NCBI GenBank assembly: GCA_021527695.1
Contig: JAKFAO010000004.1
Span: 124,001 to 188,000, forward strand
Length of the DNA: 64,000 bases
Direction of reading: 5' to 3'
Source: Naematelia aurantialba
Taxonomy: Eukaryota; Basidiomycota; Tremellomycetes; Tremellales; Naemateliaceae
Part shown: one piece after another, positions 47,696 to 59,219 of the stretch
Numbering within the stretch: the first letter of the stretch is position 1
Layout: each line of letters opens with the position of its first letter
Program-made: the position numbers and the translations under genes
Notes under the pieces: generated by a model
The model's database searches: none
What the model saw: the letters and a program-made list of their open reading frames with translations, nothing else
What the model was told of the DNA's origin: nothing

Positions 47696-50351
47696 TCAAC
47701 GCGGTATCTTGACTCTCCAAGCGCTCATGGGCAGAGCTGTGCGGCATATCAGCGATTATGTTGGAGCATGCAAACAAAGAAGCAAGGAAGCAAAGAGGTA
47801 TCAAGCAAGCAAGGAGGAGGAAGTGAGGAGGAAGAGGAAACGCGAGGGGAGGAGGAAGACTTCACTCACATTGCAGCCTCCTCACACTGGGCAGGATGAT
47901 CCACACCAACACTGCCGCTCCCAGGCCCACACAAAGCGCACTCATGAGGTAGTATCCATCACGCTCGACGACACACTTCCCGCCCTGTGACGCGCACAGG
48001 CTCTTGCCGTGCTCTGACACGCATTCGCCCAGCGTCCGCGGGGCCGAGAAGGGAGAAGGAGAGAGGTGGCAATTTGCGGACGTCAGGAGGTCGACTGATC
48101 GCAGGACCAGGGGTTTCGGCCATGTCCCGCCGAGGTTCGACATGGTGTTGAGCAGCTGCTCGTATCAGTGTGCGTATCTTCCCTAGGCGGACGTCGTCTG
48201 GATATCACAAGGATGTCTTTCCCTCTTGTCTGTGAGAAGAGGATGAGAAGAGGGAGAGGGAGATGACACCAGATGACACCAGGCACTCACGGTCATGTAT
48301 GTTCCGCCGATCAGGGGATCTGCGATTTGCGTATGGAAGGCGGTGATGCCGACAAATTGTACAGTACTGTAGACAGACTGTGTCAGCATCACCCGCCCTT
48401 CCGATAGTCAACAACCACTGACCTGGTCAAAGAGGACAAGAGCATGGTCAGGACAACGAGGCTGAAGTATTTACTCCCAACTTCGCCCTGCGGAAAAGCA
48501 TAGACCACACAAGCTGCCACGCCCGCCATGACCAACCTCGCCCAGAACGCTATGATCCACGGCTTGAGCACCTCGCCTGTACCTGTCGCGCCGGACAGCG
48601 GATGTCGCGACGAGGAAGAGGATGGAGAGGGCGGTGCAGGTCGAGACCACTTTGCAGCGAGCCAACCCGCGATCATCTGCGCTGGGAAATCAAGCAAGAC
48701 AGCCACGGCGAGATCTTCTTTGGACAGTCCTTTCTCGAGAAGCTTAAGCGATGTCACAGCGTCGTTGACTGCGAATCCGAACTTGCAGATCAGATGGATG
48801 AACAGGAAAGACTGGATATCTACAGATGCATCAGCAGGAAACCGTAGAGAACGAGCTGCCACTGAACTGGACTCGCAGGTGGATGGCGCAGGATCCCTGG
48901 AATAAGTAAAAGAAGCTCACTTTTCAGTCGAATGATGCTCCACATGACCTTGTACACTTTGCGCACATCCATATCGGGATCGTCTTCGCTGACCGGGTCC
49001 TCAGTCTTGAAGAAAGCAAGCAGCAGTGTGACAACGATGAAGACCACTGCCCAGAACCGCAAGTAGCCGCCTAGAGACACCAAGCCGTAGTCGAGAGGTT
49101 GCGAGCGAAAGTATTTGTTACTAGAGACCGTCAGTTATGATGACTGTGACAGTCCGAGAACTGACGAGAAGTCAACCGAATTGAAGGCGAGAAACACAGT
49201 AAAGGCTAGAGCGCTGCCAATCCCCAGTCCGATGGTCTGAGCTGTTGAAGCGTACGAAAGATTGGCCGGAGATAGCAATGTAAGAGCCCATCCTATGGAT
49301 TGTTAGTTGCTTTCAAGGACAGGTGTTGCGCAATCTCACCGTCAACTGCAATATCTGACGCAAAATCAGCAAGAGTGGCAAATCAAGTCAGCACCTACCC
49401 TGTGTTGCAGCAGCCAGGATCAAGCTGCCAAAGACCATCGTGATGAATCGCACGTCCAGGTGATCCTATTCGGTCAGCTACATCAACAAAACGAAAGTAA
49501 TAGCTCACAGACTCTAGCCATCTTTCAACTCGGCCGCCAATAAACCACAACCCGGCTCCTACAATCCCCTGCACTGGAACGATCCAGCTTTTCCGCCTTC
49601 CCCATTTAGACACAAACCAGGCGTCGACGATGGGCGACCAAAGGAGCTTTAGCGAGTATGGCCATGTGGAAAGGGCGAACACGGCGAGCTGGGAGTAGGA
49701 AAGGTGGGGTTTGAGGAGGAAAGGAAGGGTGCCAAATGTCAGGCCGAGGGGGATACCCTGCAGCAGATCTGTACGGGTCAGCTCAGCCCTCTGAGCAGTC
49801 AGGATGTACGCACACAGAAGCACTAGGAGGGCAAATGCCTGACGGTCCCGAGGATTGTCGAGTCCAGCACTTGGTTCCTGGGGAAGATCGATCTTCTCTA
49901 ATCTCGTCTCCTTCTCCTTTCCTTTTCGACTCGGAGACGATGATGCGCCTCTTTCCGACTCCCGGCTCGTAGCTCTACGCATCAAGAGTCCCTGCTCTTC
50001 CATCTCCATGAGATCCTCCACATTTCTGCCTCGCAAGCCTCCTTTCTCAGCCAGATGCGCTCCGAGCATCCCAAGAACGTGCTCGTCGAGCTCAGCGCCC
50101 TCCTTTGTCGGCGTTGAAGAACTCGGAGTTGACGCTAGCGAGCTTGCGACGATGGTGTCAGGTGTAGGCGATGGTGAGACTGATGATCGGGCAGATGCAG
50201 CTGATCCTAAGAGGGTCTCTGAGTCCGAGTCTACCGCCTGCGACTGGCCTCGTACTGAGCGACGAACGGCTGTCGAGGTGGGCGGCGCGAGCGAGGTGGT
50301 TTCAGCGTGAGGTTTCGCGCTGGTCCTGACCGCTCGTGTTTTGGGTGGCAT
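47696..50351 (-). CDS. Acetyl-CoA transporter (SLC33A1/AT-1 family)
   Basis: This family moves cytosolic acetyl-CoA into the ER/Golgi lumen for acetylation. The N-terminal cytosolic tail (about 160 residues, Ser/Thr/Pro-rich) precedes the membrane part. Family blocks: LLQGIPLGLTFGTLPFLLKP, KLLWSPIVDAWFVSKWGRRK, IVPVQGIVGAGLWFIGG, AVDGWALTLLS, NVGYTAQT-like ANLSYASTAQTIGLGIGSAL, FVAFNSVDF-like segment, GGYLRFWAVVFIVVTLLLAF, KFGFAVNDAVTSLKLLEKG and GGTYMTLLNTMSNLGGTWPK. A last short exon, found after a 150-nt intron, restores the family end RRLQSLPMSAWRVKIPR. About 12 membrane helices are expected. The gene is divergent from SEC53. Confidence 0.92.
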
Positions 50352-50740
50352 GGGTAGACTCTAGTATACTCTCACTCGGCTGTCGCTGAGGGTTCTATGG
50401 GGATATGGGACAGGTCAGATTGCTGATTCTATGGACAAGACACCCTCATGAAGAAGGAAAGAGAACCACAAAATATCTTTTACGCGTGCCTGAAGTCGTC
50501 GACGGTCTCCCATCGACGTGTCAGGTGGAAATTGATAACGTATCAGGATTGCCACGTCATACACCTGCTGATTCCCACGTTTCTCACGTCACGTCCGGTT
50601 TCAGCAAGTCGTTCGCAGCAAAGTTCTGCTCTTCTTCCTACTTTGTGCATTTCGGAGTCTACGCCCAACTCGTCTATTCACACTACTCGTTCAACACAAC
50701 ACGCCCAGCACTACCCACACGTACAGAACCACCTAGCAAA
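50352..50740. promoter_or_regulatory. Divergent promoter region, acetyl-CoA transporter / SEC53
   Basis: This 389-bp gap separates two divergent start codons. It contains ttcacactactcgttcaacacaac just before SEC53, a typical A/C-rich fungal leader. No gene is visible. Confidence 0.5.
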
Positions 50741-52207
50741 ATGGCCACCAGCACCCCCGCCAACGTGTTCCCCGCCGGCGTCAAGCCGTTCGCAGAGCGC
50801 AAGTTCCCAACGGCCATCTGCATGTTCGATGTGGATGGGACGCTGAGCCCTGCGCGGCTGCACGCCTCGGACGAAATGCTTGCGGCGCTCAAGAAGCTGC
50901 GCGAGTACACTGCTACGTGCTTTGTAGGCGGCTCCAACTACGCCAAGATCGAGGAGCAGCTCCACGTTGACGGCGAGAGCGGTGAGCACCGTCTCCCATC
51001 TCCCAGCTCTGGCGCTATACGCTGCATTTTGGCCTTTAAACCTCAATCATGACATGAGCGCCTTATTTTCATGTGGCGAGCGCTGACTCGTACCCCAGTG
51101 GTCGACGCATTCGACTACTGTTTCGCGGAGAACGGCCTGACGGCGTACAAGCTGTCCAAGCAACTCGACTCTGCGAGCTTCATCAAGCACGTCGGGGAGG
51201 AGGAGTACAAGAAGCTCGTCAACTGGATCCTGCGATACCTGAGTGACGTCGATATCCCTATCAAGCGGTCAGTCTCCGGTTTCCCCACATACATGCCGCC
51301 CGCGGCACACGTGCAAGGGATAGCAGCTGACGCTTGGGCAGCGGCACGTTTGTCGAGTTTAGGAACGGGATGATCAACGTCTCGCCTATCGGGCGTAATG
51401 CGTCGTGAGTGCTCAGTGCCCTTCCGAGTGGTTGTCATTGTAGCTGAGACTTGGGTGTCTATAGTCCGGCAGAGCGAAACGAGTTTGAGGCGTACGACAA
51501 GGTTAGTGGTCTCAGCTCCCAGTTACCATACCTTGCGCATTCAACAAGTCGCCATACAGCCCACACTAACGCGTTATAGATCCACCAAGTCCGAGCGACC
51601 ATGATCGAAGCGCTCAAGAAAGAGTTTTCGCACCTCAACATGACGTTTTCCATCGGCGGCCAAATCTCGTTCGACGTCTTCCCAACGGGCAAGTCCTCCT
51701 CACGGCCTTGAAGACCCGACAAGACAAGTTTAACTGACGCTGGACAGGCTGGGACAAGACCTATGCGTTGCGGCACATTGAGGGTGAGGGGTTCGACGAG
51801 ATCCACTTTTTCGGCGACAAGGTGAGACTCATCCCTCAAGTCGGCATCTCTCCTATCCCATTCTAAGCATGCATCCTTCTAGGCCTGCATCCCTCCCTTC
51901 TAAGCCCGCATCGTCCCCTTCTAAATCTGCATTGCTCCCTTCGAAGCCTGCATCGCTCCCTTGAAAGCCCGCATCCCTCCCTTCTAGGCCTGCATCGCTC
52001 CCTTCAAAGCCTGCTTCTGCCTGGTGTGAGCCTGAGCTTGAGTCTGGGTCTGGAGCATGGTCCGAGACGAATTGCTGACCCGTCCAGACCTACAAAGGCG
52101 GCAACGACTACGAAATCTACACGGACGAGCGCACCATCGGCCACAGCGTGACCAACCCCGAGGACACCCAGCGTCTCCTCGAGGAGCTCTTCTTTTCCAA
52201 GGCCTAG
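50741..52207 (+). CDS. SEC53: Phosphomannomutase
   Basis: This cytosolic HAD-fold enzyme interconverts mannose-6-phosphate and mannose-1-phosphate, feeding GDP-mannose for glycosylation and GPI anchors. The start [13 protein letters not shown] leads to the catalytic [11 protein letters not shown] (the two Asp of DxDGT). Then come [33 protein letters not shown]-type [60 protein letters not shown], and [19 protein letters not shown]. The end is EELFFSKA. There are seven or eight exons. The intron before TYKGGN (51822-52087) is 266 nt and carries a 21-bp minisatellite. The start at 50741 is the only ATG that fits. The catalytic set is complete. Confidence 0.97.
51861..52020 (+). repeat. 21-bp minisatellite inside a SEC53 intron
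   Basis: About eight units of a 21-mer close to ttctaagcctgcatcgctccc fill most of the 266-nt intron before the last SEC53 exon. Units differ by a few bases each; the first and last are partial. The array accounts for the unusual intron length. Confidence 0.95.
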
Positions 52208-52711
52208 GTTTCGGCTTGCTCGGCTAGTCGTCTCCAAGGCTAGTCTTCTCCAAGACTAGTCTTCTCCTAGGCTAGTCTTCTCGTCTCCAAGACTAGACTT
52301 CCCCAAGGCCTCATTTCGACCTGATCTGCATCCTCGTCCCCTCATCCCCTACCCGTCGCTCTCTCCGTGGCCATACTGGACAATCCGGTCGTTCTGACAG
52401 GCCAAGAACATTTCCTCCCGCCTCTCCTCGAATGAGGGGTAACATAGATTGCACTGCATGCATCCAGTACCCTACCACCCAAGCACGATCAAGCGCAGCG
52501 CGTCGTGTGCAAATGCATGTGCTGTCATGTGCAGACCTGCAGCTATACAAAACGATCGATTTCGACGATTTCAGTCGTCCATAAAGATCGGTCTCTTTGC
52601 TTCTCCTTTGCTTCTCCTTCACTTGTACTCGTGGAGGTTTCTAATCGTGTAGCTCTCTACTCGTGCTGTAATCTCCTCGTGCAGACACGTGAGAGCTCCA
52701 TGCGAGCTCGA
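52208..52711. other. Convergent gap between SEC53 and COG6
   Basis: This 504-bp gap holds palindromic ctagtcttctccaa repeats right after the SEC53 stop and otherwise no recognisable gene. It should contain both 3' UTRs. Confidence 0.5.
52221..52310 (+). repeat. 16-bp tandem repeat with a 12-bp palindrome
   Basis: Four or five copies of (g/c)(g/a)ctagtcttctccaa follow the SEC53 stop within 15 bp. The copy joint creates aagactagtctt, a perfect 12-bp palindrome, so neighbouring copies can pair. The location fits the 3' UTR. Confidence 0.9.
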
Positions 52712-55661
52712 CTACTCTTCCTCATCCCCACCGACACCCAGGGCAACCTCCACCTCGCCCCGTCCGCGCCTCAACAGCGTCTCCCTAAACTCGTACCCCT
52801 CCTTCTCGTCCAGGACGCGCTGGCAGATCTCGCCGTACGCCTCGCTGATCCGCCGCAGCGCGGTCTTGTGGATCCGCGTCGCGAGTGTGCGCGACGTAAG
52901 GCGGTCGAGCGTCGGGTGCGTCGACGGGTCGATGTTGCTGAGAAAGGCGGAGAACGTCGTGAGTGCCGCTGTGAGGGGTTTGGCGGCGGCTGCTGGAAAG
53001 CGGGAGAGGGGCGTCTGACTGGTCAGCGATGACGAGCCGGCTGACGAGTAGCTGGCACAGGAGATGGAGCAAGTAGAGAGAGGGAATGTCGTGAGGAGTC
53101 GATGGTCAAGAATCAAGATACAAGACTCGAGAGTCAAGAGTCAAGAGTAAAGAGTCAAGAGTCAAGCGCCACTCACATCCGCCGGTCGAGTCCGGATAGC
53201 CTTCAGGACCGGTCCCAGCCCACACTGCTCCAACAACCGACCGTGCTTCACACATCAGCGCTGTCATCGACGATGCAACCGGTCGCCGACCCCGCCACTC
53301 ACATGCTCAAACGTCATGCTCTCCACGTATCCTCCAATCTTTCCATCGAGCAGATTCCACTGCTCTGCCGTGAATTCATAGTCCTCCAGCGCGCGCTGAG
53401 CGGGTATCAGCCTGGGTTCCTTTCCTGTACCCTTGGGTGCATGGCAGATGTTGACTGGGTCGCTCACCTGGAGATACGACAGACAGTTGATGAGGAAGAT
53501 GTCCCGCTCCCATTCGCTTCCGCTGTTCTTGCGCATGTCTGCCATCTTTTCGCACATCTCCACGGCGGGGTCCACAGCTTTTTCAAGCAACAGCTTGAAA
53601 TTAGCGTCGTTTGCGCGTTCCTCCGGATCCACCAGGGACGTATCGTACACGCCCAGCAGCTCGCGAAGGACCTGGGTTGAGTCACGCAGCGCCAGAGGGG
53701 GTGTGAGGCTCGCATCTGGCGGCTGTAGGGCATCGTCAGTAGCCATCTTGTGAGACCCGTGCGACTCACGTGTAGGAATCGCAGTAGCGATCTGCCTTGA
53801 GCGTCAAGGGTGTCAAAGAAAGAATTCTGCGCCCCGCCGTATATCCTAAACGAGGATGAGCGCCAGTAGCCGGTTCCAGAGCCGTAGGGAGCAACGCACT
53901 CTTGGAGCGTCTTGCTGAGCAGCGCATCTGCTCCAATGGTCTTACGCATCGTCACGAGGTAGAATTGCACCAGATTGGCAATCTTGTACGCCATGATGAT
54001 ACCTTCTTGCGACTTGATCGTCTGCTGTATCCTCATCTGCGGCCATCAACACATAGCCAGGCCCTCTCCTAGACGACACACCTTCAATGGCCTTGCGAGT
54101 CCCTCCAGGTCCTTGTCTAGGCAGTCTCCGACCAGCTCTTGCTCGGATCTCAGCTGATCCTGCTCGTCGCCCTCGGAGAGATCTTCTGTGGCCGTGGCAG
54201 TGTCCCCATTTCCATTCTGCTGTTCTCTTCCGAATGATCGCTCTTGTCCCATCATTCTCGGGTGTCCGCCAACGCCAAACAACCCTTCCAGGAACTCATG
54301 CTCGCTGGCAGTGGCCTGGTGGACCCATGCTAGCATGTCTCCCACGTATCGCTGCGGATCGTGTGCGTGCAGTTCAATAGGGCGGGGCAAGCCTTGCGGC
54401 CCACCGCGAGTCAAGGCATCGAGGAAAGACTGGAGGAGGGAAGATTGACGCGTCGACGTCAGGGTGGCCAGAGCCTCCCTGCACTTGGGTTAGATACCGG
54501 AACATGCCACTTGCGACGAGAACGTATGGTAGCGACATGAACGCACTTCAAGTAGGGCTGGTCTGGCCCGTAATCTGTGGACAGCTTCCCGTAGATTTGG
54601 CGAGACCTCCAACTGCGCGTCCTTGCTGAACTGCCGGAACTCGAACAAACACCAACGATGTATCTTTCTATACGCGGATTCCATCTGTTCAGAAGTAAGA
54701 GCCATAATGTCCAGCCTGGCTGGGTTAGCTGTCGCTCCGGAGATCCGTGGAAGACAACGGACCCAGCCTGCATTTTGCCTTCTTCCCCTCCTAACAAGGA
54801 CCGACAGTCCTTACGAATGACTGCAACCCTGTCCAGGGCGCGAAAGAGATCCGTGCCGACAACCACCTCGCGCGAGGCGAGCGCGGCCTGCTCAGTCTCG
54901 GAGAGAGTAAAGCGAGACAGGAAGAGGCTGATGATCGTCGCTCTGAGCTGCGCCGACGCACTGCCAACAAAGTATCAGCTAGTGTGCACGCAGAGAACGA
55001 TGGCGCCAGCTGACCGTTGGGACCGCAGGCCATCGGCACGTTCCAAGAGATATTTGGTGCCACTGTTGGCCTGGTCGAGCTCTGCCTGGACCTGGTCACA
55101 ACGGACCTGCATCTCCTGCATGTGTTCCCTGAGAACGTCCAGCTTCTGCAGCCCGCAGCTCATCAGCGGCATTTCCAGACGGGATCTCAGTCGACGCGCC
55201 TTATCAACCTCTCCGAACGCTTCGAGGAATCTCCGACTTCCGCCTGCCATGCGACCCTCCACGTCCCGTTTCAGACACTTGCGAGCCATCGCTGCACTCT
55301 GGCCGCGCAGCGTACGGCGCATGACCACCCCGCTGCCCAGCTCGTCCTCGTGGTCTTCTGAGACATAGTCGAATTGGGCCTTGCCCTTTGACGTGCCAGA
55401 AGAGGACGGCGCATAGAACGAGCTGGCTACCTCGAGCGCTTCCCGGGAGCCAGGATCGTCAAAGGTCGTCCCGATGGCTTTGTAGATCCGCAGGGATATG
55501 GGATTGTTGCGAGTCGAGCCCGCAGACGTCCCCGTGCGCGACAAGGACTGTGGCGCTGTGGACATCTCCACAGACATGGCAGGGAATGCCTTGTGCTGTT
55601 GAACGGTGGCCTCGACGAAGCTCTCGACGAGGACCGCGCGACTGTACACAGACGAACTCAT
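52712..55661 (-). CDS. COG6: Conserved oligomeric Golgi complex subunit 6
   Basis: Cog6 is part of the COG tether for intra-Golgi retrograde vesicles. The start [16 protein letters not shown] is followed by the family block [19 protein letters not shown] coiled coil spans [20 protein letters not shown] to [10 protein letters not shown]. Diagnostic is [20 protein letters not shown] and [20 protein letters not shown], which closely follows animal COG6. Later come [18 protein letters not shown] and [20 protein letters not shown], then a C-terminal helical block ending in [15 protein letters not shown] and an acidic DEEE. About nine exons. One intron contains a gagtcaa heptamer array. Identification is firm. 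The gene is divergent from PIS1. Confidence 0.93.
53105..53166 (+). repeat. 7-bp tandem repeat in a COG6 intron
   Basis: The heptamer gagtcaa (with variants gagtaaa, gaatcaa) recurs about seven times. It lies in an intron of COG6 on the minus strand, where it reads ttgactc. Confidence 0.85.
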
Positions 55662-55891
55662 TTATTATTTGGTCCTCCCCTTTTGGAACACCATGTGCAC
55701 CACCCGCCGGCACACGACGCATCACCTCGCAACATCGTCTTCCCCGCCACTACACCTCATACACGGCCACCCAGAACGACGAGGAAGCCTTCCGCCCATC
55801 TGTCTGACCAGCCGCCTGTCCACCTGGGACCGCCATCCCTATAACTGAGCTTCCTCGCCAAGCTGCGACGTGTCCGAGCCCATTGAGCATC
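55662..55891. promoter_or_regulatory. Short divergent promoter, COG6 / PIS1
   Basis: The start codons of COG6 (-) and PIS1 (+) are 230 bp apart. The two genes probably share a promoter region. No specific motif stands out. Confidence 0.5.
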
Positions 55892-57177
55892 ATGCCCCCC
55901 AAGACTCGGTCGAAGCAAACGACGCCCGAAGTTGCCGTCTCTGGCGTGGAAAGCCTGCCCAACCCGATGGGCGATATCAAGCCCCGTCCGAGGGAAGGGA
56001 GCAGGAGCAGGCAAGAAGAGGTGTTCGACCCGAAATAGTGTGTTGATCGGCTCGATAAGCGGGAAGCAACGCTGACAAATCAACAGTGCCGTTGATCTCG
56101 CGTTAGTCTCCCTCGCAGATGTAAAGTAGATTGCCCAGCTGACGAACGGCCATTTCTCTCAGCACTACGACGTGAGCGTGGCCGCATAGTTGGGGAGCGA
56201 AGCTCTTGTTAATGTCGTTCTAGCCGCTCAGAAAATGTATTCCTCTTTGTCCCCAACCTGATTGGCTATTCGCGGGTAATCGCTGCCGCCGCGGCGCTAG
56301 TGATCATGCCCTACCATCCTCGCCGCTGCACGCTGCTATACTTTGTCAGCTGCATCCTTGATGCCGTCGACGGACAGGCCGCACGTGCCCTTGGCCAGAC
56401 CAGCAAGTTTGGCGCCGTCCTCGACATGGTCACGGACAGGTGAGCTAGCTATCGCTAGCCGACCTGCTAGCAAGCAAGCTAACGCGGCGACCGTAGATGC
56501 ACCACCGCCTGTTTGTTGTGCTTCCTGTCGGCGACCTTCCCGACCTACTCGCTGTTGTTCATGTTCCTCATCACACTAGATTTCTCTTCCCACTACATCC
56601 ACATGTACTCGTAAGGCACTTGTGCCTCTTGTAGCGGCTGAAGCTAACCGAGCTACAGCTCCCTGGTAACAGGATCATCGAGCCACAAGACTGTGACGTC
56701 TGATGTATCCCGCATCTTGTGGTACTACTACAACGATTCGGTGCGTTCCCCTACCCCTGCCACTTCCAAGCCGTCCTGACGTGGTCCTTTAGCGAACCCT
56801 GTTCGCTTTTTGCTTTGCCAACGAGACATTCTTCGTCTGCATCTACCTCATGGCCTTTTTGAAAGACTCGATCCACTCGTCCTGGCCGCTCAGCTTCTTC
56901 GTCACAGCGCAAAAGCTGCACGATATCCTGCCGTACCCGCTGTGGGCGCTGTTGTGTCTCTCGTGGCCTCAGCTCATCGCCATCATCACTTTCCCGCTTA
57001 CTGCCGGAAAGCAAATAATCAACGTTGTACAATTCTGGAAGGCAAGCAAGATCGTGAGTCTTAGTCGGGCAGTAGTTGTCCGTACACCGCTGACGGAGAA
57101 CTCAGCTGGTTGGAGTAGACCTTGCCGAGCGACAGGCAGCTCGCATGGCGCGAGAGCGCAAAGGCCGGGGCGAATGA
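55892..57177 (+). CDS. PIS1: CDP-diacylglycerol-inositol 3-phosphatidyltransferase
   Basis: This ER membrane enzyme makes phosphatidylinositol from CDP-diacylglycerol and inositol. The start MPPKTRSKQTTPEVAV begins a 50-residue cytosolic tail. Exon 1 ends at 56037; a 15-nt micro-exon (56087-56101) follows, then an exon from 56224. The spliced product reads DPKYAVDLARSENVFLFVPN, then LIGYSRVIAAAAALVIMPYH. The CDP-alcohol transferase signature is complete: DAVDGQAARALG followed by KFGAVLDMVTD (DG-x2-AR-x8-G-x3-D-x3-D). Later helices include CTTACLLCFLSA and PLSFFVTAQKLHDILPYPLW. The tail is LVGVDLAERQAARMARERKG and TGA. Identification is firm. Confidence 0.95.
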
Positions 57178-57931
57178 ACTGTTGCAATCAATATGGCAAG
57201 ACACCTACCCACGAAGATGGACGGCTGCGGTTGCTTGCAGTCCTTGCCAGTGGGCGACACGGGGATGCGGCGCCCGTGTGAATAGGCAGCTGGGTTTGAT
57301 CTATGTCCTGGGAGCCGAAGATGGGGTAATAATGCATGAGGATGCTCGGTCAGGGCGGTTATGAAGAGTCAGGTCGATGAACGACCCCAAGTACCACTTT
57401 TCCTGCATGCGCAGCGTATCGGTGTGTTCTAATCCCTGACCTGACTTGAAACCCGGGCGAGAATCAGCATCTCCCTTCCGTGCATCGCATAGTAGTCATC
57501 CCCCCTCTAGCTCTTCCGCATCAGGCGAGAATATTCGACGGAGTGAGCTGATCTGTATCCGTTGTGACAGCATCTCGACATCTCGAAGGCCCACTGAAAG
57601 TCTAGGACAAAGGCTCGAGTGTGTTTCGTCCGTGCGCTTTGTCGTAAAGTGCACCGCTTGTAGGCCCCGAGAGTGACCTCACTGCAAAAGGGAAGTGCAC
57701 AGAGGTCTCCAGAGACTTGGCGGACAGCGTCTAGTGGCGAGCGCGTTGTTCTGAAAGGATTCATACGAGAACAGGCTGTTGCAGTTTTTCATACACCGCA
57801 TGCGAACGCACCAAGCGTCGCGGGACAAGCCCGTCTGCATTTCGCCATTTGCCACTATCCGCCTTTACTGAGTTTCGGCCGCACTGTGGACCTTTTCTCG
57901 TTCTCGTTCGACTAACACGCAAAGCTCGAAT
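57178..57931. other. Intergenic region without a supported gene
   Basis: This 754-bp gap lies between PIS1 and the first of two unknown plus-strand genes. Short open frames occur but none has recognisable content. The last 80 bp (ctttactgag to gttcgactaac) are pyrimidine-rich and look like a 5' leader. Confidence 0.45.
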
Positions 57932-59219
57932 ATGCAGTCAACGGCGGCATCTATCCAGGCCCAGGTGAACGAGTTGCAAGACCAGGTGAGGAGCCTCCAG
58001 GCTGATCTCGCCTCGCTCCCGCTCCCGGGGTTGAGGAACCGCAAGAAATCACAGGGCACGCGTGAGCGGGAGGGCAAGCAACGCCTGTGGACGAACCGCA
58101 TCCAGCCTGCTGAGGAGGAGCTGGAGCAGATTGAGATTGAGCGGTTGATGCACAGGGCACGGGCGTTCTGCGAGACCACGGAAGACGGTCAGTCAGATCA
58201 GACAGGACATGCGCGTGGTCGGAGCACTGACCTGTACGGTGGTAGTGGCGTTTCGCACCGCGTCAGGCGCCGAAGCCACTTGGAAGGACTTCGTCGGGCC
58301 GTACAGGAAATACCTGGCCAGCGAGGCACACCGGAAGCGAAACAGCACGCGCATCGCCACGGACGGGACACTCACCGCTGCGATGGCGGAATTTGAGAGC
58401 GTGCTCACGAAGAATGTGAAAGAGGAGCTAGAATACGTAGACCACTTGCTCATGTCGGACCCTGGAAACCAGCACTGGCACACATGGAGGCGGTACGTGA
58501 TAGGGCTGGGCGGCGCACCGCAGATTCTGCAACGACGCGGCTCGTTGTCCGAACTCGACAGACTCGCGGCCGAGTCGGAGCAACTGAACGAGATGCCCAT
58601 CCCGCCCGCGCTGATGCAGCTCGCCCAAGAGCTCGACGCGCTGCCGTCGACCTCTCAGTGGACCGCCTCTCTCACCGACAATCTTCGAGAGCTGGGCAGC
58701 CTCTTTGACCCTGGCGCGGCGGCCGGTGCCTCGCAGACGGAGACACTGCGTGCAACGTTGGACCAACTGTCGACATTGCTCCTCCGACAGGCACAGACCT
58801 TCCGCGCGCACTCGATTGCCGTGACGTCGGGCGACGTACACGGCCAGGTAAACAGTCTCTTCAGTGCCCTTCGGAACTGCGAAACCCAAGAAGGGTCGCT
58901 CAGGATGATGCCCCGCAGTACCAGTCCTGCCACCGTCAAGGCAGCGTACGAGACAAGAAGGAAGGACGCCAAGGCGTTTGTCACGCAGACGTTCCAGGCG
59001 ATCGAGAGCGCCATCAAGGGTCTGCCACACAGCAACAAGGAGAAAGAGAAGGAGCGGACGCGAAGGTGGTGGGACATCGAGAATCACTTACAGGACGAGT
59101 ATCGGGAATGGAAATCCCGAACGCAGTCCGCCGAGATGCCCACGGTACCATCCCGTACCGGAACAGCCTCAGCAGTCGGATCCAGGCAACCGACAAGCTT
59201 CTTGTCAAGTGTGGAGTAA
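57932..59219 (+). CDS. Unknown helical protein, tandem copy A, 409 aa
   Basis: I do not recognise this protein. Exon 1 (57932-58187) encodes a coiled-coil start (QAQVNELQDQVRSLQADLAS) and RIQPAEEELEQIEIERLMHR. A 58-nt intron with phase 1 joins it to exon 2 (58246-59219), and the total of 1230 nt keeps the frame. Exon 2 begins near DVAFRTASGAEATWKDFVGP and runs as mostly helical, charged sequence to QPTSFLSSVE and TAA. No membrane segment or signal peptide is visible. The next gene downstream has the same layout, the same intron phase at the same place, and a matching D-x2-F-x3-S-x2-A-x2-W pattern, so the two may be old tandem duplicates. The low Cys content fits a cytosolic or nuclear protein. 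Confidence 0.65.

Noticed and set aside
55641..55661. Possible shared gene between COG6 and PIS1 start regions (both nearby proteins and the acetyl-CoA transporter begin MPPKTR or similar)
   Set aside because: PIS1 and the acetyl-CoA transporter both start with MPPKTR, but the rest differs entirely; this is chance or a common start-site composition.
58428..59087. 220-codon minus frame
   Set aside because: Antisense shadow of unknown gene A.
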